Of a stretch of DNA of 6,655 nucleotides, positions 5,890-6,655 are shown one piece after another. A program made the translations under genes and the position numbers. The DNA is from Desulfuromonadaceae bacterium (GTDB lineage: Bacteria; Desulfobacterota; Desulfuromonadia; Desulfuromonadales; SZUA-540), in assembly GCA_003250235.1 (NCBI GenBank), contig QKGY01000086.1, positions 1-6,655 on the forward strand, read 5' to 3'. The first letter of the stretch is position 1. Each line of letters opens with the position of its first letter. The notes beneath the pieces are model-generated. The model was not told the origin of the DNA, did not search any database, and was given only the letters and a program-made list of their open reading frames with translations.

Positions 5890-5905
5890 TTTCCTGCGGT
5901 TCTCT

Positions 5906-6655
5906 TTACCGGCGCAGGTACCGGATCAGAGCCCTGAGCTGCCGGTATTCGTCCCGGCTGAGGCGGCGGTCCCGGTAAATCGCCCCCCCGTAAATCTCGG
6001 CAAATTGCCGGCATAGCGGATTGCCGGTTCTTCTGGCCAGATCCTCGAGTCCGGCGTTCACGGGGATCGTCCCGAGGCGGTATTTTTTTTCCAGAACGGC
6101 AAGATAGCTTTTGAGCAGTCGGGTTTCGCGTGACTGTCGAAAATGGCGGAAAAGCGGCAAGGCTGCGAAGCCCGCCAAGACAAGGGCCAGAAGCGTGTAG
6201 ACAGCCGAGGCCGACGGCCGCAATCCTCTTTCCCCTCTTAAGCGCTGTCCTGCCGACTGCAGGACTTCAAGCTGGCGGGACAGGTCGTAATTGAGAATGG
6301 TCTGGCTCCAGAAATAGCTGGCCGAATCGCTGAGCTGACGCCATAGGCCGAGATTCTGTGCTGAATTGGCCCGGATGGCCGTTGTGGCGTTGACCGCCAG
6401 GCGGCTGGGATCCACCCGGATCCAAGTGCCGTCTTCGCGGCGGGCCTCCACCCAGACATGGGCCATGTCTTCGGTGACCAGATAATATCCCCCGAGTTCG
6501 TTGTAATCTCCCCCCAGATATCCCCCGACCAGGCGGGTCGGAACCTCTGCCAGTCGGAGCAGGATGGCAAAAGAGGAGGCGAAGAATTCGCAATATCCGC
6601 GTCGGGTCTCGAAGAGAAAGTCGTCCACGGGGTTTTGTGGCCCTGGAAGATCCTC
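5906..6655 (-). CDS. Transglutaminase-like membrane protein, TgpA type (C-terminal part, enters from right edge)
   Basis: The last 249 codons are present and the N-terminus lies beyond the window. The transglutaminase core is intact: NPVDDFLFETRRGYCEFFAS places the catalytic cysteine at window residue 22, EDMAHVWVE the histidine at 66 and WIRVDPS the aspartate at 82. A linker follows, then one transmembrane helix (about 149-169, AVYTLLALVLAGFAALPLF) and a cytosolic, basic helical tail resembling the DUF4129 region of such proteins. The family normally has several N-terminal membrane helices (DUF3488-like), which would lie off the window; the catalytic domain would then face the periplasm. The substrate is unknown. 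These genes usually sit next to a DUF58 protein and a MoxR-type AAA ATPase, which I would expect just right of the edge. A GTG at 6628 falls inside the conserved core and is not the start, because the frame stays open and in-family up to 6655. Confidence 0.87.
   Translation of the reverse strand, partial: EDLPGPQNPVDDFLFETRRGYCEFFASSFAILLRLAEVPTRLVGGYLGGDYNELGGYYLVTEDMAHVWVEARREDGTWIRVDPSRLAVNATTAIRANSAQNLGLWRQLSDSASYFWSQTILNYDLSRQLEVLQSAGQRLRGERGLRPSASAVYTLLALVLAGFAALPLFRHFRQSRETRLLKSYLAVLEKKYRLGTIPVNAGLEDLARRTGNPLCRQFAEIYGGAIYRDRRLSRDEYRQLRALIRYLRR

Overview
The window is ordinary bacterial chromosome, GC-rich by eye, with dense genes and no mobile element, CRISPR array or rRNA/tRNA gene that I can see. 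The gene types suggest a deltaproteobacterium of the Desulfuromonadota (Geobacter/Desulfuromonas/Pelobacter-like): a PcnB-type poly(A) polymerase, a divergent MiaA of the 'HNTTD' type, a small single-domain PilZ protein and a HAMP-GGDEF diguanylate cyclase. This placement is inferred from protein character and was not tested by a search.

Left half, all on the minus strand (read from right to left): miaA (2014-2925) is followed after 6 bases by a cytoplasmic GT-A-fold glycosyltransferase (745-2007). Next comes an AT-rich stretch carrying a good sigma70-type promoter, then a PilZ-domain protein (281-655). After a 198-base gap, the first 27 codons of a membrane-anchored or exported protein run off the left edge (82 to 1).

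Right half: from a 192-base divergent promoter region, pcnB (3118-4413, plus) runs away from miaA. A 111-base spacer with a weak terminator-like element separates it from a membrane diguanylate cyclase (4525-5889, plus). That gene converges, with only 16 bases between the stops, on the C-terminal 249 codons of a transglutaminase-like membrane protein of the TgpA type (5906-6655, minus), which enters from the right edge.

The genes fall into three themes: RNA metabolism (MiaA tRNA prenylation and PcnB 3' tailing, sharing a divergent promoter region), cyclic-di-GMP signalling (a synthase with an inhibitory-site motif and a PilZ receptor about 4 kb apart), and envelope or polysaccharide functions (glycosyltransferase, transglutaminase-like protein, left-edge exported protein). 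I see no convincing previously undescribed system. The most curious local arrangement is the tight linkage of a divergent MiaA to a glycosyltransferase of unknown substrate.
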